Source: Frateuria hangzhouensis
Lineage (GTDB): Bacteria > Pseudomonadota > Gammaproteobacteria > Xanthomonadales > Rhodanobacteraceae
DNA: 64,000 nucleotides
Direction: 5' to 3'
Assembly: GCF_026410505.1 (NCBI RefSeq)
Contig: NZ_JAPMIU010000006.1
Span: 174,059 to 238,058, forward strand
Shown: positions 30,764 to 40,492 of the stretch, piece by piece
Numbering within the stretch: the stretch's first letter is position 1
How the letters are laid out: every line of letters starts with the position of its first letter
Translations under genes and position numbers: made by a program
The notes under the pieces: generated by a model
What the model saw: only the letters and a program-made list of their open reading frames with translations
The model's database searches: none
What the model was told of the DNA's origin: nothing

Positions 30764-32215
30764 ATGAAGTACCTGTTCGGGTTCCTCGCCTGGTCGGCGC
30801 TGGCGTGTGTCGCGGCAGCTGCGCCGCACCATTGGACAAAGCAGATCCGCGCCGACGACGGCCGGACCGCCGTGGTGGAGGCCGGGCGGCTGCTCGTGCC
30901 GGAAAGCCGGGCGCGTGCTTCCCGCCGGCAGGTCACTCTTCCCTGGTACCGGTTGAAATCGACCTCGCCGCACCCGGCCGCACCGATCTTCCTGCTCGCG
31001 GGCGGTCCGGGCTCGTCCTGGCTCGACCTGGTCGAGCACGCGGAAAACTTCCGCGAGGTGATGTTCTACCGTTCCATCGCCGACGTCGTGTTGTTCGACC
31101 AGCGCGGTGGGGGCCACGCGCTGCCGGCCATGCATTGCCCGCAGAGCACACCACTGCGCGTCGACCGTCCGCTGGACCTGGGGGGCATACGCAGCAGCCT
31201 GCGGCGCATGGCCCGGACGTGCCGGGACCATTGGCTTGCCGCGGGCGCCGACCTGGCCGCGTACAACACGCAGGAAAACGCCGAAGACCTGGATGACCTG
31301 CGCAAGGCGCTCGGCTACGAGCGCATCAGCCTGGTCGGCGGCAGTTACGGATCGCACTTGGCGTTGGCTTACCTGCGCAGGCATGCGAACAGGGTCGACC
31401 GCGTGGCGCTCTACGGCGTGGAAGGCCCCGACCAGACCTGGGACGACCCCGCCGGCGTGCTCGCCGCACTCGGCCGCATCGCGCGCCATGCGCAGCAGTC
31501 GCCCGCGCTTGCACCCGACATTCCCGAAGGCGGCCTGCTGGCCTCGCTGCAGCGCACGCTCGATCGCCTGCATGCGCACCCGGCAATCGTCGCCCTGCCC
31601 GGCCCGCGCGGCCCCGTGCCAGTGGTGGTCGATGACGGCTGGGTGCGGCTGATGCTGCGCCACGACGCCGGTCGGCGCAGCCGCCCGAACGCCTGGCCCG
31701 ACTGGATCATTGCCATGGACCATGGCGACTATAGGCAGGTCGCCCGCTTCATCCTGGCCCATCGCTCGCTGCGCCTGCAGGACCCCATGCACTACACGAT
31801 GGATTGCTCGGCCGGCATCACCCCGTCACGGCGTCAGCGCTACGACGCCTCAGCCGCACGCCGCCTGCTTGGCGACGTCAACCGGGAATACGCCGACCTG
31901 TGCGATGTCTGGCCGATCGACCCGGGCACCCGCGACCGCGGCCCGGTCCACGCGCGCGTGCCCGTGGTGATCTTCCAGGGCACGTGGGACACCTCCACGC
32001 CGCTGGAAAACGCCCGGGAGGTGGCCGCGACCCTGCCCAATGCGCGCCTGGTCGAGGTGGTTGGCGGCACCCATGGTGCGCTCTACAACCTCTACGCGCA
32101 CTGGCCGCCGATGTGGGCACGGATGCGCGCCTTCCTGTCGGGAAAGACGGACGCCTTCCCGTCGACAGTCGACCTGCCCCGCGTCAGCTACCGCCGCTTC
32201 GGCCCCACGCCCTAG
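30764..32215 (+). CDS. Exported S33-type alpha/beta hydrolase (TAP-like peptidase)
   Basis: 483 residues. Signal peptide about 1-20 (YLFGFLAWSALACVAAAA). Oxyanion region LLAGGPGSSWLDL, then VVLFDQRGGG, nucleophile elbow SLVGGSYGSHLALAYL, Asp in FQGTWDTSTPLENA and His in VVGGTHGALYN. GGPG plus GGSYG and the large lid resemble proline iminopeptidase / tripeptidyl aminopeptidase relatives. Periplasmic or outer-membrane associated; substrate unknown. Starts after a family A repeat; followed closely by the ECF module. Confidence 0.82.
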   Translation: MKYLFGFLAWSALACVAAAAPHHWTKQIRADDGRTAVVEAGRLLVPESRARASRRQVTLPWYRLKSTSPHPAAPIFLLAGGPGSSWLDLVEHAENFREVMFYRSIADVVLFDQRGGGHALPAMHCPQSTPLRVDRPLDLGGIRSSLRRMARTCRDHWLAAGADLAAYNTQENAEDLDDLRKALGYERISLVGGSYGSHLALAYLRRHANRVDRVALYGVEGPDQTWDDPAGVLAALGRIARHAQQSPALAPDIPEGGLLASLQRTLDRLHAHPAIVALPGPRGPVPVVVDDGWVRLMLRHDAGRRSRPNAWPDWIIAMDHGDYRQVARFILAHRSLRLQDPMHYTMDCSAGITPSRRQRYDASAARRLLGDVNREYADLCDVWPIDPGTRDRGPVHARVPVVIFQGTWDTSTPLENAREVAATLPNARLVEVVGGTHGALYNLYAHWPPMWARMRAFLSGKTDAFPSTVDLPRVSYRRFGPTP

Positions 32216-32223
32216 GAGCTCCC

Positions 32224-32562
32224 ATGCAAAACACAGTCATCGCCATCGCCGGGATTTTCGGCCTGTCGCTGGTCTTGGCCAGCATCGTGCTGGCGTTCGC
32301 ACGCCTGAAGATCGAACAGCAGCGCACGCTGCAGCGGCTGATCGACCGGGGCGTGGGCAGCGAACAATGGCCGGCCCTGGCCGGGCTGCCGCACCCGGCA
32401 AGCCGGGATCTGCGCCGCGGCTTGTTGCTGCTCGCGGTGGGGCTGTCCTGGTCGGCCGTCACCTTTTTCGTGGGCGGCAAGGCGTGGGTGCTTGGATTCC
32501 TCCCGGCGGCCCTGGGACTGGCCTGCCTGCTGCTGTGGAAGCTCGATGAGCATGGACGATGA
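32224..32562 (+). CDS. Small membrane protein (DUF6249-like)
   Basis: 112 residues, starting MQNTVIAIAGIFGLSLVLAS with GGAG just upstream. Three predicted membrane segments: about 5-25, 68-84 and 86-105. A cytoplasmic linker has the motif QQRTLQRLIDRGV, the (L/I)I-(D/E)-(R/K)-G pattern of DUF6249 proteins often found next to ECF sigma genes. Its 3' end overlaps the sigma gene by about 17 bp. Confidence 0.6.
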   Translation: MQNTVIAIAGIFGLSLVLASIVLAFARLKIEQQRTLQRLIDRGVGSEQWPALAGLPHPASRDLRRGLLLLAVGLSWSAVTFFVGGKAWVLGFLPAALGLACLLLWKLDEHGR

Positions 32563-33088
32563 AGCACAGGAGGCCGCATGGATCCGGCAGGTGGTACTGC
32601 GCGACGACCACCATGCATTCGCGCAATTAGTGCGGCGCCACCAATCCGCGGTGCGTAGCTTCCTGGCCCGGCTCACGCGCAACGACACCGAACGCGTGGA
32701 AGACCTGGCCCAGGAAACGTTCCTGCGCGCCTATCGCCACCTGTCCGGATTCCAGGGACGCGGGCGCCTGCTGAGCTGGCTGTTCCGCATTGCCTGGCAG
32801 GCGTTCATCACCCAGCAGCGCGAACGTGCCAGGCGGCCGGTGCTGTACCAGGTGCCCGAGCCGGTGGATCCGGGCACGGACGTGATCGGCGAGCTCAGCC
32901 TGGACCAGCTGCTCGGAGCGTTGCGCGAGGACGAACGCGCGGCCCTGCTGCTGCATTACCGCCACGATCTCAGCCATCCCGAGGTCGCCGATGCGATGGG
33001 ACTGCCGCTGGGCACCGTCAAATCGCTCATCCGTCGGGGGCGCGCCAAATTGCAGCGCCTCGGCAGGCTCGACAAGGCAACGCCATGA
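32546..33088 (+). CDS. ECF-type RNA polymerase sigma factor
   Basis: 180 residues. Region 2: HAFAQLVRRHQSAVRSFL, RVEDLAQETFLRAYRHL, and FQGRGRLLSWLFRIAWQAFI; region 4: LREDERAALLLHYRHDLSHP and VADAMGLPLGTVKSLIRRGR. Start ATG 32546 has GGAAG about eight bases upstream; ATG 32552 is possible. Coupled on both sides: to the membrane protein upstream and by ATGA to the anti-sigma-like gene downstream. Target promoters unknown. Confidence 0.88.
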   Translation: MSMDDEAQEAAWIRQVVLRDDHHAFAQLVRRHQSAVRSFLARLTRNDTERVEDLAQETFLRAYRHLSGFQGRGRLLSWLFRIAWQAFITQQRERARRPVLYQVPEPVDPGTDVIGELSLDQLLGALREDERAALLLHYRHDLSHPEVADAMGLPLGTVKSLIRRGRAKLQRLGRLDKATP

Positions 33089-33396
33089 ACGACCACGAAG
33101 ACTTCAAGTCCCTCTTCTGCGCGCACGCCGATCCGATGCCGGATGACGGCTTTACGGAACGGGTGATCGGGCGCATCCGGTACCGCGCGCAGCGGCGACG
33201 CGCGATTCTCGCAGCCACGATGACGCTGGCGATCGCCGCTGCCGCTGCGGCAGCGTGGATGGTGCCGACGCGCGCGCTGGCGTGGGACGTGCAAAGCACG
33301 ATCGCCGTGTTGCTGCTGCTGGCGGCGAGCGGCCTGATCGCGGTCGGGACCGAAACCTCGCCGCCGGCGCGGCGCGCGTCGCTTGGCCGGTACTGA
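33085..33396 (+). CDS. Anti-sigma-like membrane protein
   Basis: 103 residues. A short cytoplasmic part (HEDFKSLFCAHADPMPDDGF, TERVIGRIRYRAQRRR) is followed by two hydrophobic segments (about 41-60 and 70-87). Position directly after an ECF sigma gene with ATGA overlap, and the PDDGFTERVIGRI start, fit the membrane anti-sigma partners of xanthomonad ECF operons. There is no zinc-binding HxxxCxxC motif. The last codons are duplicated downstream at 33537-33593. Confidence 0.65.
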   Translation: MNDHEDFKSLFCAHADPMPDDGFTERVIGRIRYRAQRRRAILAATMTLAIAAAAAAAWMVPTRALAWDVQSTIAVLLLLAASGLIAVGTETSPPARRASLGRY

Positions 33397-33617
33397 AACC
33401 GCCGGGAGCCTCGCCTTCGACGCGGCCGTCGAGCAGGTTGCAGGCGTCGAGCGCCAGAACCGTAGGGTGGGCATCAGCCCACCGCTCTTCCGATGCACCG
33501 GGCAGTGGTGGGCTGAAGCCCACCCTACGGATGGCGGCGGCGAGCGGGCCGATCGCGGTCGGGACCAGAACCGCGCCGCTCAGCCGGTACTGAAACCGCC
33601 GGGAGCCTCGCCCTCGA
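33325..33617. repeat. Local duplication of the anti-sigma 3' end and acyP 3' end around a REP doublet
   Basis: The sequence GATCGCGGTCGGGACC ... GGTACTGAAACCGCCGGGAG and following CCTCGCC occurs twice, at about 33329-33417 and 33542-33611. Translated on plus, the second copy reads ASGPIAVGTRTAPLSRY and a stop, a relic of the anti-sigma end ASGLIAVGTETSP...GRY. On minus, both copies read GEAPGGFSTG, the acyP C-terminus. After the first copy, 33418-33450 resembles the acyP segment ARNLADGRVE, so it is a decayed acyP fragment with an internal deletion. A family A doublet sits between the copies. Confidence 0.75.
33461..33530. repeat. Palindromic doublet, family A
   Basis: Left copy CGTAGGGTGGGCATCAGCCC (one base changed in the loop), right copy GGTGGGCTGAAGCCCACC with CTACG. 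The spacer contains CTCTTCCGATGCACCGGGC, nearly that of the 30617 copy. It lies between the two copies of the local duplication. Confidence 0.85.
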
Positions 33618-33846
33618 CGACGCCACGTTGCACGGCGGCCACTTGCGCCGCCGGCGGCCCCTGCCACAACCACTGCTCCAGCGCGTCGAGCGCTGCGGGC
33701 GCGCCGTGCGCGATCACTTCGACGCGGCCGTCGGCCAGGTTGCGCGCGTGGCCGGTCAAGCCCAGGCGTTGCGCCTGTTCGCGGGTGCTGGCGCGGAAAA
33801 ACACGCCCTGCACCACGCCGCTGACGAGGAAGCGCGCGGCAGCCAT
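33580..33846 (-). CDS. acyP: Acylphosphatase
   Basis: Small enzyme that hydrolyses acyl phosphates such as 1,3-bisphosphoglycerate. 88 residues. Catalytic Arg in SGVVQGVFFRAST, catalytic Asn in GHARNLADGRVEV, and the C-terminal GGFSTG. It starts one base after the tlpA-like stop. Last gene of the yihY-tlpA-acyP operon; its 3' end is one copy of the local duplication. Confidence 0.93.
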   Translation of the reverse strand: MAAARFLVSGVVQGVFFRASTREQAQRLGLTGHARNLADGRVEVIAHGAPAALDALEQWLWQGPPAAQVAAVQRGVVEGEAPGGFSTG

Positions 33847-33847
33847 G

Positions 33848-34315
33848 TCACAAGCCCATCGCGGCGCCCAGCGACTGGCCGGTCACGGGGCCGACGAAGC
33901 GCTTGGCCACGCGGCCATCGGGGCCGATCAGGTAGGTGGTAGGCAGGCCGCGCGGCTGATCGAAATCCTTCGGCGCGCTGTCCAGCGTGACCTGGGCGAT
34001 CGGATAACTGACCGGATGCTTGGCCAGGAACGCCTGGATGTCGGCCTTGTCGCTGTCCTCGTAGGCCAGGCCGATCGCGCGCACGTCGGCGTGGCTGGTG
34101 ACGAACTGCGAGATGTCGGGCATTTCCTTGATGCAGGGCACGCACCAGGTCGCCCAGAAATTGACGATGACCCAATGCCCGCGCTGCGCCGACAGGTCGA
34201 ACGGCTTGCCGTCGAGGGTGGTCACCTTCAGCGTCGGTTGCGCGGGCATCGCCGCGTGCGCGGGAACCGTGGCGGCCAGCAGGCAGGCGGCGAGCATGAA
34301 CGAAGGAATCTTCAT
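33848..34315 (-). CDS. TlpA-family periplasmic thiol-disulfide oxidoreductase
   Basis: 155 residues. Signal peptide about 1-21 (FMLAACLLAATVPAHA). Thioredoxin fold of the AhpC/TSA-TlpA type with active site FWATWCVPCIKEMP (Cys58, Cys61) and cis-Pro motif GLPTTYLIGPDGRV. Probably reduces periplasmic proteins such as apocytochromes. Its ATG overlaps the yihY stop (ATGA). Confidence 0.88.
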   Translation of the reverse strand: MKIPSFMLAACLLAATVPAHAAMPAQPTLKVTTLDGKPFDLSAQRGHWVIVNFWATWCVPCIKEMPDISQFVTSHADVRAIGLAYEDSDKADIQAFLAKHPVSYPIAQVTLDSAPKDFDQPRGLPTTYLIGPDGRVAKRFVGPVTGQSLGAAMGL

Positions 34316-35589
34316 ACGGGAGCGTTCTCGGGTTCGGATGGGGACGCGGGGAATGTCCTGTCCAGCCGCGTGCCCAGGGTTTCATCGAGCATGCGCGCCA
34401 CCTCGGCGAGCAGGTCGATCAGTGCGGGCGGCAGCGCGATGCCCAGCGCCTGCGCTTCCTGCGCCGGACGCAGCGGCAGGCGATAACTGGTGTGACGATA
34501 TACCCGCAGCAGGTCGGTGCTGTCGAGGCTGCGGCTGAGCAGCCAGCCGCCGGCTTCGCCGCGCTGGACCAGATCGGCGCGCTGCAGATCCTCGAAGTAG
34601 GTGGCGATGCTGGCGCTGCGCAGGTAAGGCTCCTGCAGGCGGATCGTCGCGGGGTCCACGCTGTCGCCCTGCCGCTGCGCCTCGACGAAGTGGCGCAGCA
34701 CCACCATCAGGCCGAGGAATTCGGCGCCTTCCGGCAGCGTCTGGGCCGGCGCGTGGTACTCGTAGGCCGACAGGGAGGCGGTCACCGAGACGCCGAGGAT
34801 CGCGATCACCCACGACAGGTAGATCCACAGCAGGAAGATCGGAATGGTCGCCAGCACGCCGTAGATCTGCTGATAGGTCTGGGCGTTGCTGACGAACAGC
34901 GTGAACGCCCAGCGGGCGATCTCGAACAGCACCGCGCCCAGCAGCGCGCCGATCGCCGCGTCGCTGCGGCGCACCTTGCAGTTGGGGATCGCCGCGTACA
35001 TCAGCCACAGGGTGACGAAGGTCACCACGAAAGGCAGCACGCCGAGCAGGCGCTGGCCCAGGCCCAGTTGAGCGTAGGCGCCGGCCAGCAGCGGCATCGC
35101 CGTGACGTACGAGGTCACCGCGATGCCGCCGACCGCCAGGATCGGCCCCAGCGTGAGCGCTGCCCAGTACAGCAGCAACCGCGAACCCCAGCCGCGCGGC
35201 TGATGCACGCGGAAGATGCGGTTCAGGCGATCCTCGATGCTGATCATCATCGACAGCGCGCTGAACAGCATCACCAGGATGCTGATGCCGGTCAGCTGGC
35301 TGGCGTTGGCGGCAAAGGTCTGCAGCGTGTTCTGCACCTTGGCCACGGTGGAGGGCAGGAAGTTCTGGAACACGAAATCCAGCAGCACGTCGCGTGCGCC
35401 CTGGAACACCGGAAACACCGACAGCATCGCGACCACCGCCACCATCAGCGGGACCAGCGATACCAATGTCGTGTAGGACAACGCGCCGGCGGTCTCGAAG
35501 CACTTGTCGTCGATGAACCGCTGCCAGATGAAGCGGCTGAAACTGAGCGCGCGGTCGCGATCGAAACGCCAGGCCATGGGCGACACCAT
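34312..35589 (-). CDS. YihY/UPF0761 family inner-membrane protein
   Basis: 425 residues. Six membrane segments in the first ~290 residues, with family blocks KCFETAGALSYTTLVSLVPL, RIFRVHQPRGW, LTLGPILAVG and YGVLATIPIFLLWIYLSWVI. A C-terminal extension of ~130 residues, absent from E. coli YihY, looks like a winged-helix-type domain (LQRADLVQRGEAGGWLLSRS). Xanthomonad members also have this length. The old name RNase BN is not supported. Start 35589 or 35577; neither has a clear ribosome-binding site. Function unknown. Confidence 0.85.
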   Translation of the reverse strand: MVSPMAWRFDRDRALSFSRFIWQRFIDDKCFETAGALSYTTLVSLVPLMVAVVAMLSVFPVFQGARDVLLDFVFQNFLPSTVAKVQNTLQTFAANASQLTGISILVMLFSALSMMISIEDRLNRIFRVHQPRGWGSRLLLYWAALTLGPILAVGGIAVTSYVTAMPLLAGAYAQLGLGQRLLGVLPFVVTFVTLWLMYAAIPNCKVRRSDAAIGALLGAVLFEIARWAFTLFVSNAQTYQQIYGVLATIPIFLLWIYLSWVIAILGVSVTASLSAYEYHAPAQTLPEGAEFLGLMVVLRHFVEAQRQGDSVDPATIRLQEPYLRSASIATYFEDLQRADLVQRGEAGGWLLSRSLDSTDLLRVYRHTSYRLPLRPAQEAQALGIALPPALIDLLAEVARMLDETLGTRLDRTFPASPSEPENAPV

Positions 35590-35629
35590 CAAGCGGAAGG
35601 CGGCCGCTACACTACCCGATCGCCGGTGA

Positions 35630-36612
<983 letters not shown>

Positions 36613-36666
36613 GGTCCACGGCGCCTTCACTCAGTCGGACGTGAGCCAGGAAGCGCCGTAATACCC

Positions 36667-36785
36667 GTAGGAGCGCACCCTGTGCGCGACCGCCATCGCC
36701 CAGATCGCCGAGACCCGGCGCGCAGCGCACACACACGGACATCGCTCCCGCCCATGTCCTCACGGTCGCGCACAGGGTGCGCTCG
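36667..36785. repeat. Palindromic doublet, family B
   Basis: Left copy GTAGGAGCGCACCCTGTGCG followed by CGACCG; right copy CGGTCGCGCACAGGGTGCGC followed by TCGAC, in opposite orientation, about 70 bp apart. The hairpin core GCGCACCCTGTGCGC-like differs from the 5847 copy, but the outer ends match. Confidence 0.75.
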
Positions 36786-36841
36786 ACAAGAGCCTCTTGC
36801 GCCGACAAGGCATCTCGACATGCCCTCCGTGGCACGCTCTC

Positions 36842-36847
36842 TATAAT
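36842..36847 (+). promoter_or_regulatory. -10 element upstream of the acyl-CoA dehydrogenase gene
   Basis: A perfect TATAAT lies 29 bp before the ATG, followed by GGAG at the ribosome-binding position. No good -35 hexamer is found at 16-18 bp; TCGACA at 36815-36820 is 21 bp away. Probably the promoter, perhaps needing an activator. Confidence 0.45.
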
Positions 36848-36875
36848 CGCGCGTATCGCCACACCGGAGCGCGCC

Positions 36876-38510
36876 ATGGATTTCCTGCAGACCGCGCCGC
36901 AACTGGTCCATCCCTACCGCAACGACCGCACGCTGCTGGCGCTGCTCGACCGGGCCGTCCCGCCCGATCGGCGGTCCGCGCTCGACGCCGACCTGGACGC
37001 GCTGGGCGACTACGCGCAACTGGCCTGGGAGCGCGCCCGCCGCAGCACGCCACGCACGCCGGTACTCACGCAGTGGGATGCCTGGGGCCAGCGAGTGGAT
37101 CGCATCGAACTGACCACGGCCTGGCAGGAAGGTCCGCAGCTGACCACCCGGCACGCCATCCTCGCCGCCGGCCACGAGCCGCACGAGCTGGCACGACTGG
37201 AGCAATTCGCGCGGGTCTACCTCTACCACCTGGCCAGCGAGTTCTACACCTGTCCACTGGCGATGACCGATGGCGCGGTGGCGGCGCTGAAGGCCTCCGG
37301 CAACCAGGCGTTGATCGAACGCGCGCTGCCGCATTTCCTGAGCCGCGACGCGGCCACGTTCTGGCTGAGCGGCCAGTGGATGACCGAGACGGCCGGTGGC
37401 TCGGACGTTGGCCGTACCGGCACCGTGGCACGCCAGGACGCCACCGGCCAATGGCGCCTGCATGGCCGCAAGTGGTTCAGTTCGGCGGTGGTGGGCGAGG
37501 CGGCGCTCGCGCTGGCGCGTCCCGAAGGCGCGGGCGACGGTACCGGGGCACTGGCGTTGTTCTATGTCGAGACGATGGACGGACCGGCGCGCAAGCCCGA
37601 ACTGGTCATCGACCGCCTGAAGGACAAACTCGGCACGCGCGAACTGCCCACCGCCGAAATCCATCTCGACGGCCTGCCCGCCTGGCCGCTGGGCGAGCTT
37701 GCCCACGGGGTGCGCCAGGTCGCGCCGATGCTCAACGTCACCCGCACCTGGAACGCGGTTTGCGCCGTGGCCAGCATGGCCCGCGCGCTGGCGCTGGCCT
37801 GCGACTACGCGGCACGGCGCGAGGCCTTCGGCCGCCCATTGATCGAGCAACCGCTGCACGCGCAGACGCTGGCCGACCTGCGCGCGCAGTTCGAGGGCGC
37901 CTTCGCGCTGGCGTTCGAAGTGGTGCAGCTGCTCGGGCGCGTCGAACAGGGCCGGGCGGCGCCCCACGAAGCGGCGCTGCTGCGCCTGCTCACGCCGCTG
38001 GCCAAGCTGTGGACCGCCAAGGCCGCGGTGGCGCTCTGTTCGGAGGCGCTGGAGTGTTTCGGCGGCGCCGGCTACATCGAGGACACCGGCCTGCCGCAAC
38101 TGCTGCGCGACGCGCAGGTCTATGCGATCTGGGAAGGCACCACCAACGTGCTGGCGCTGGACAGCCTGCGCGCGCTCGCCGAGGGCCTGCCGGCGCTGCG
38201 CACGGCGATCGAAGGCTGGGTGAACGGCAGCCACGAGCCCGAGGCGGTGGCCCCCATCCATGCAGCGCTCGATGCCGCGTCTGCGCAGCTCCAGGCGCTC
38301 GGCGGCGAGCGCGCGGACCTGGAAGCCTCCGCTCGCGGCCTGGCGATCACCCTCGCCCGCTGCGCGGCGGCCGCGCTGCTCGCGCGTCAGTCCACCTTCG
38401 CCCGCGAGCGTGGCGACATGCGCCCGGGGGCGGCGTTGAGGCGTTTCACGGCGCACGGGCTGGAGCGCCTGGCGGTGACGGCCGTGGCCGACACCCGCTT
38501 GCTTTTGTGA
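36876..38510 (+). CDS. AidB-like acyl-CoA dehydrogenase
   Basis: 544 residues. FAD-dependent acyl-CoA dehydrogenase fold with blocks FWLSGQWMTETAGGSDVG (flavin-binding loop), LHGRKWFSSA, KLGTRELPTAEIHLDG and IWEGTTNVLALDSLRA. Length and the QWMTE motif place it with AidB and its relatives rather than short-chain dehydrogenases. AidB protects DNA during alkylation stress in E. coli; the substrate here is unknown. Start ATG 36876 has GGAG ten bases upstream; a perfect TATAAT is further up. Confidence 0.88.
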   Translation: MDFLQTAPQLVHPYRNDRTLLALLDRAVPPDRRSALDADLDALGDYAQLAWERARRSTPRTPVLTQWDAWGQRVDRIELTTAWQEGPQLTTRHAILAAGHEPHELARLEQFARVYLYHLASEFYTCPLAMTDGAVAALKASGNQALIERALPHFLSRDAATFWLSGQWMTETAGGSDVGRTGTVARQDATGQWRLHGRKWFSSAVVGEAALALARPEGAGDGTGALALFYVETMDGPARKPELVIDRLKDKLGTRELPTAEIHLDGLPAWPLGELAHGVRQVAPMLNVTRTWNAVCAVASMARALALACDYAARREAFGRPLIEQPLHAQTLADLRAQFEGAFALAFEVVQLLGRVEQGRAAPHEAALLRLLTPLAKLWTAKAAVALCSEALECFGGAGYIEDTGLPQLLRDAQVYAIWEGTTNVLALDSLRALAEGLPALRTAIEGWVNGSHEPEAVAPIHAALDAASAQLQALGGERADLEASARGLAITLARCAAAALLARQSTFARERGDMRPGAALRRFTAHGLERLAVTAVADTRLLL

Positions 38511-38563
38511 CAGCCCGGCTGGCTGCCACGTGACCGCAAGCGAGGGCGAAGGCGAAGGCGGCT

Positions 38564-40492
38564 TCAGCGACCGAGCATCGACCGCACCTTGCCCAGCAGG
38601 CGATCGATCTCGAACGGCTTGGCCAGCATGTCCATGCCCTCGTCGAGGAATTCCTCGCGTGCCACCGCGTTCTCCGCATACCCGGTAACGAACAGAACCG
38701 GCAGGTCGGGACGCCAGCCACGGGCCATTTCGGCCAGGTCGCGCCCATTCATGCCAGGCAAGCCGACGTCGGTGATGAGCAGGTCGATGGGTTCATCGCT
38801 GCGCAGGGCGCGCAGGGCGGACTCGATATCGGCCGCGCGGGTACAACGGTAGCCCGCCTCGGCAAGCAGGTCGCTGACCAGCAGTCGAACCGCCGGCATA
38901 TCCTCGACCAGCAGCACGTGTTCCCCGCGTCCCTGTTCCAGCGACCGAGGCAGTTCAATCGCCGCCGGGGCGTCGCCCCGGTCGGCCGGTACCAGCAGGG
39001 TCACTTCCGTACCCTCGCCTTCGATGCTCGTGATCCGCACGTCGCCGCCCGACTGCCGCGCGAAACCGTAGATCATCGACAGGCCGAGCCCAGTGCCCTT
39101 GCCGGTCGGCTTGGTGGTGAAGAACGGCTCGAACACCCGCTCCAGCACTTCAGAGGGGATGCCGCAACCGTTGTCGCTCACGGCCAATGCGATGTAGTCG
39201 CCATCGGCCAGTCCGGTGCTGCCCGCGGCCTGCACTCTGGCGGTGCTCACGCACACCGAACCGTCGCCATTGATCGCATCGCGCGCGTTGATGACCAGAT
39301 TGAGCACTGCATTCTCGAGCTGGCTGGCATCGATGCGCGCGATCATCGGACCGTTGGCGAGGTTGAATTGCAGCGCGATCCGCTCGCCCATGGTGCGTGT
39401 GAGCAGTTCCCCGAGCGACCGGATGCTCTCATTGACGTCGACCGGCCGCGCATCCAGCGGCTGCTGGCGGGCGAAGGCGAGCAGGCGGTGGGTGAGCGCA
39501 GCCGCACGTTGCGCCGACTCGAGCGCGATGCCGGAAAAGCGCTGGATGTCGAGGCGGCCTTCTTCCACGCGGCGGTTGATCAGTTCGATGCCGGTGATGA
39601 TGCCGGTCAGGAGATTGTTGAAATCGTGTGCGATACCGCCGGTGAGGCGGCCGAGCGCATCCATCTTCTGTGCCTGGCGCAATTGCGCCTCGGTGTGCGC
39701 GTGCTCTTCTCTCTCGCGAGCGAGCCTGGCGGTGGCGTCGGACAGCTTCTCCTGCTGCCGGCGCTCGCGCTCGCGCTGGTCGGTGACGTCCTCCACGAAC
39801 AGCAGACCCAAGCCCGGCGTGCGATAGGGCACCACGCGCCACACGGTTTCGCGCCGCCCGGTGCCGGCATGCAAGGACAAGGAGCCTTGCCAGCGCTCCC
39901 CCGCAAGGAGCTTCGAGCGCAGCTCCTCGAGCGCCTGCTGTTGCCCGCCGGCCAGGCACTCGGCCAGACGACCGGTTCCCGGCAACAGGCGGGCAAACGC
40001 GGCGTTGCTCTCGTGAAGGTCGAGCGCGGCGTCGATCACCGCGATCGGTGCAGCCACGTGGGCGAATATCTCGCGGAAGCGCGCCTCGGCATCATGCAAC
40101 TCGCGCTCGGTATCGCGCACGCGCAGCAGGGTACGCAAGGTAGCCAGCAGAACGTCGGGGTCGACCGGATGGGTCAGGTACGCATCGGCTCCTGCGTTGA
40201 GTCCGGTGACCAGGTCGCCCGTCGCGGTGGACGTTGCCGATACATGCACGATCGGAAGCGTGACCGTTTCCGGCTCCTGGCGCAGTTGCCGGACGATGTC
40301 GAAGCCGTTGGCATCGGGCAGGTTGACGTCCAGGATCAGCGCATCGAGCGCATACTCCCGCAACAGGGCCAGCCCTTCGGTACCGGTACCCGCCTCGAGC
40401 ACGAAGCAGCCGCGGTGTTCCAGCGTGCGCTTGACGGCATAGCGGGTGGCGATGTTGTCGTCGACCACCAGCAATCGGATCTCATGCGCCAT
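38564..40492 (-). CDS. Hybrid histidine kinase: REC-PAS-HisKA-HATPase-REC
   Basis: 642 residues. Receiver 1 (1-125) has DD10-11 and Asp55 ([12 protein letters not shown]), but the conserved Lys is His108 (AYLTHPVD). A PAS-like domain (~135-240) and coiled coil follow. Dimerisation/phosphoacceptor helix [14 protein letters not shown] has His289. The ATPase has N-box [17 protein letters not shown], and GKGTGLGLS. Receiver 2 (525-640) has Asp575 ([13 protein letters not shown]) and Lys625. No DNA-binding or enzymatic output domain. Overlaps the upstream kinase gene by 11 bp; last gene of the stressosome cassette. Confidence 0.92.
   Translation of the reverse strand: MAHEIRLLVVDDNIATRYAVKRTLEHRGCFVLEAGTGTEGLALLREYALDALILDVNLPDANGFDIVRQLRQEPETVTLPIVHVSATSTATGDLVTGLNAGADAYLTHPVDPDVLLATLRTLLRVRDTERELHDAEARFREIFAHVAAPIAVIDAALDLHESNAAFARLLPGTGRLAECLAGGQQQALEELRSKLLAGERWQGSLSLHAGTGRRETVWRVVPYRTPGLGLLFVEDVTDQRERERRQQEKLSDATARLAREREEHAHTEAQLRQAQKMDALGRLTGGIAHDFNNLLTGIITGIELINRRVEEGRLDIQRFSGIALESAQRAAALTHRLLAFARQQPLDARPVDVNESIRSLGELLTRTMGERIALQFNLANGPMIARIDASQLENAVLNLVINARDAINGDGSVCVSTARVQAAGSTGLADGDYIALAVSDNGCGIPSEVLERVFEPFFTTKPTGKGTGLGLSMIYGFARQSGGDVRITSIEGEGTEVTLLVPADRGDAPAAIELPRSLEQGRGEHVLLVEDMPAVRLLVSDLLAEAGYRCTRAADIESALRALRSDEPIDLLITDVGLPGMNGRDLAEMARGWRPDLPVLFVTGYAENAVAREEFLDEGMDMLAKPFEIDRLLGKVRSMLGR

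Noticed and set aside
33461..33530. Repeats at 30617/33461 as part of a CRISPR array
   Set aside because: The copies are inverted doublets thousands of bases apart, without regular direct repeats and spacers, and no cas gene is present.
33255..33593. A 112-codon plus-strand frame after the anti-sigma gene
   Set aside because: It has no start support; its last 17 codons resemble the anti-sigma C-terminus only because of the local duplication.
36667..36785. Long inverted repeat as ends of an insertion sequence
   Set aside because: Only ~70 bp lie between the arms, with no transposase frame and no target-site duplication seen.
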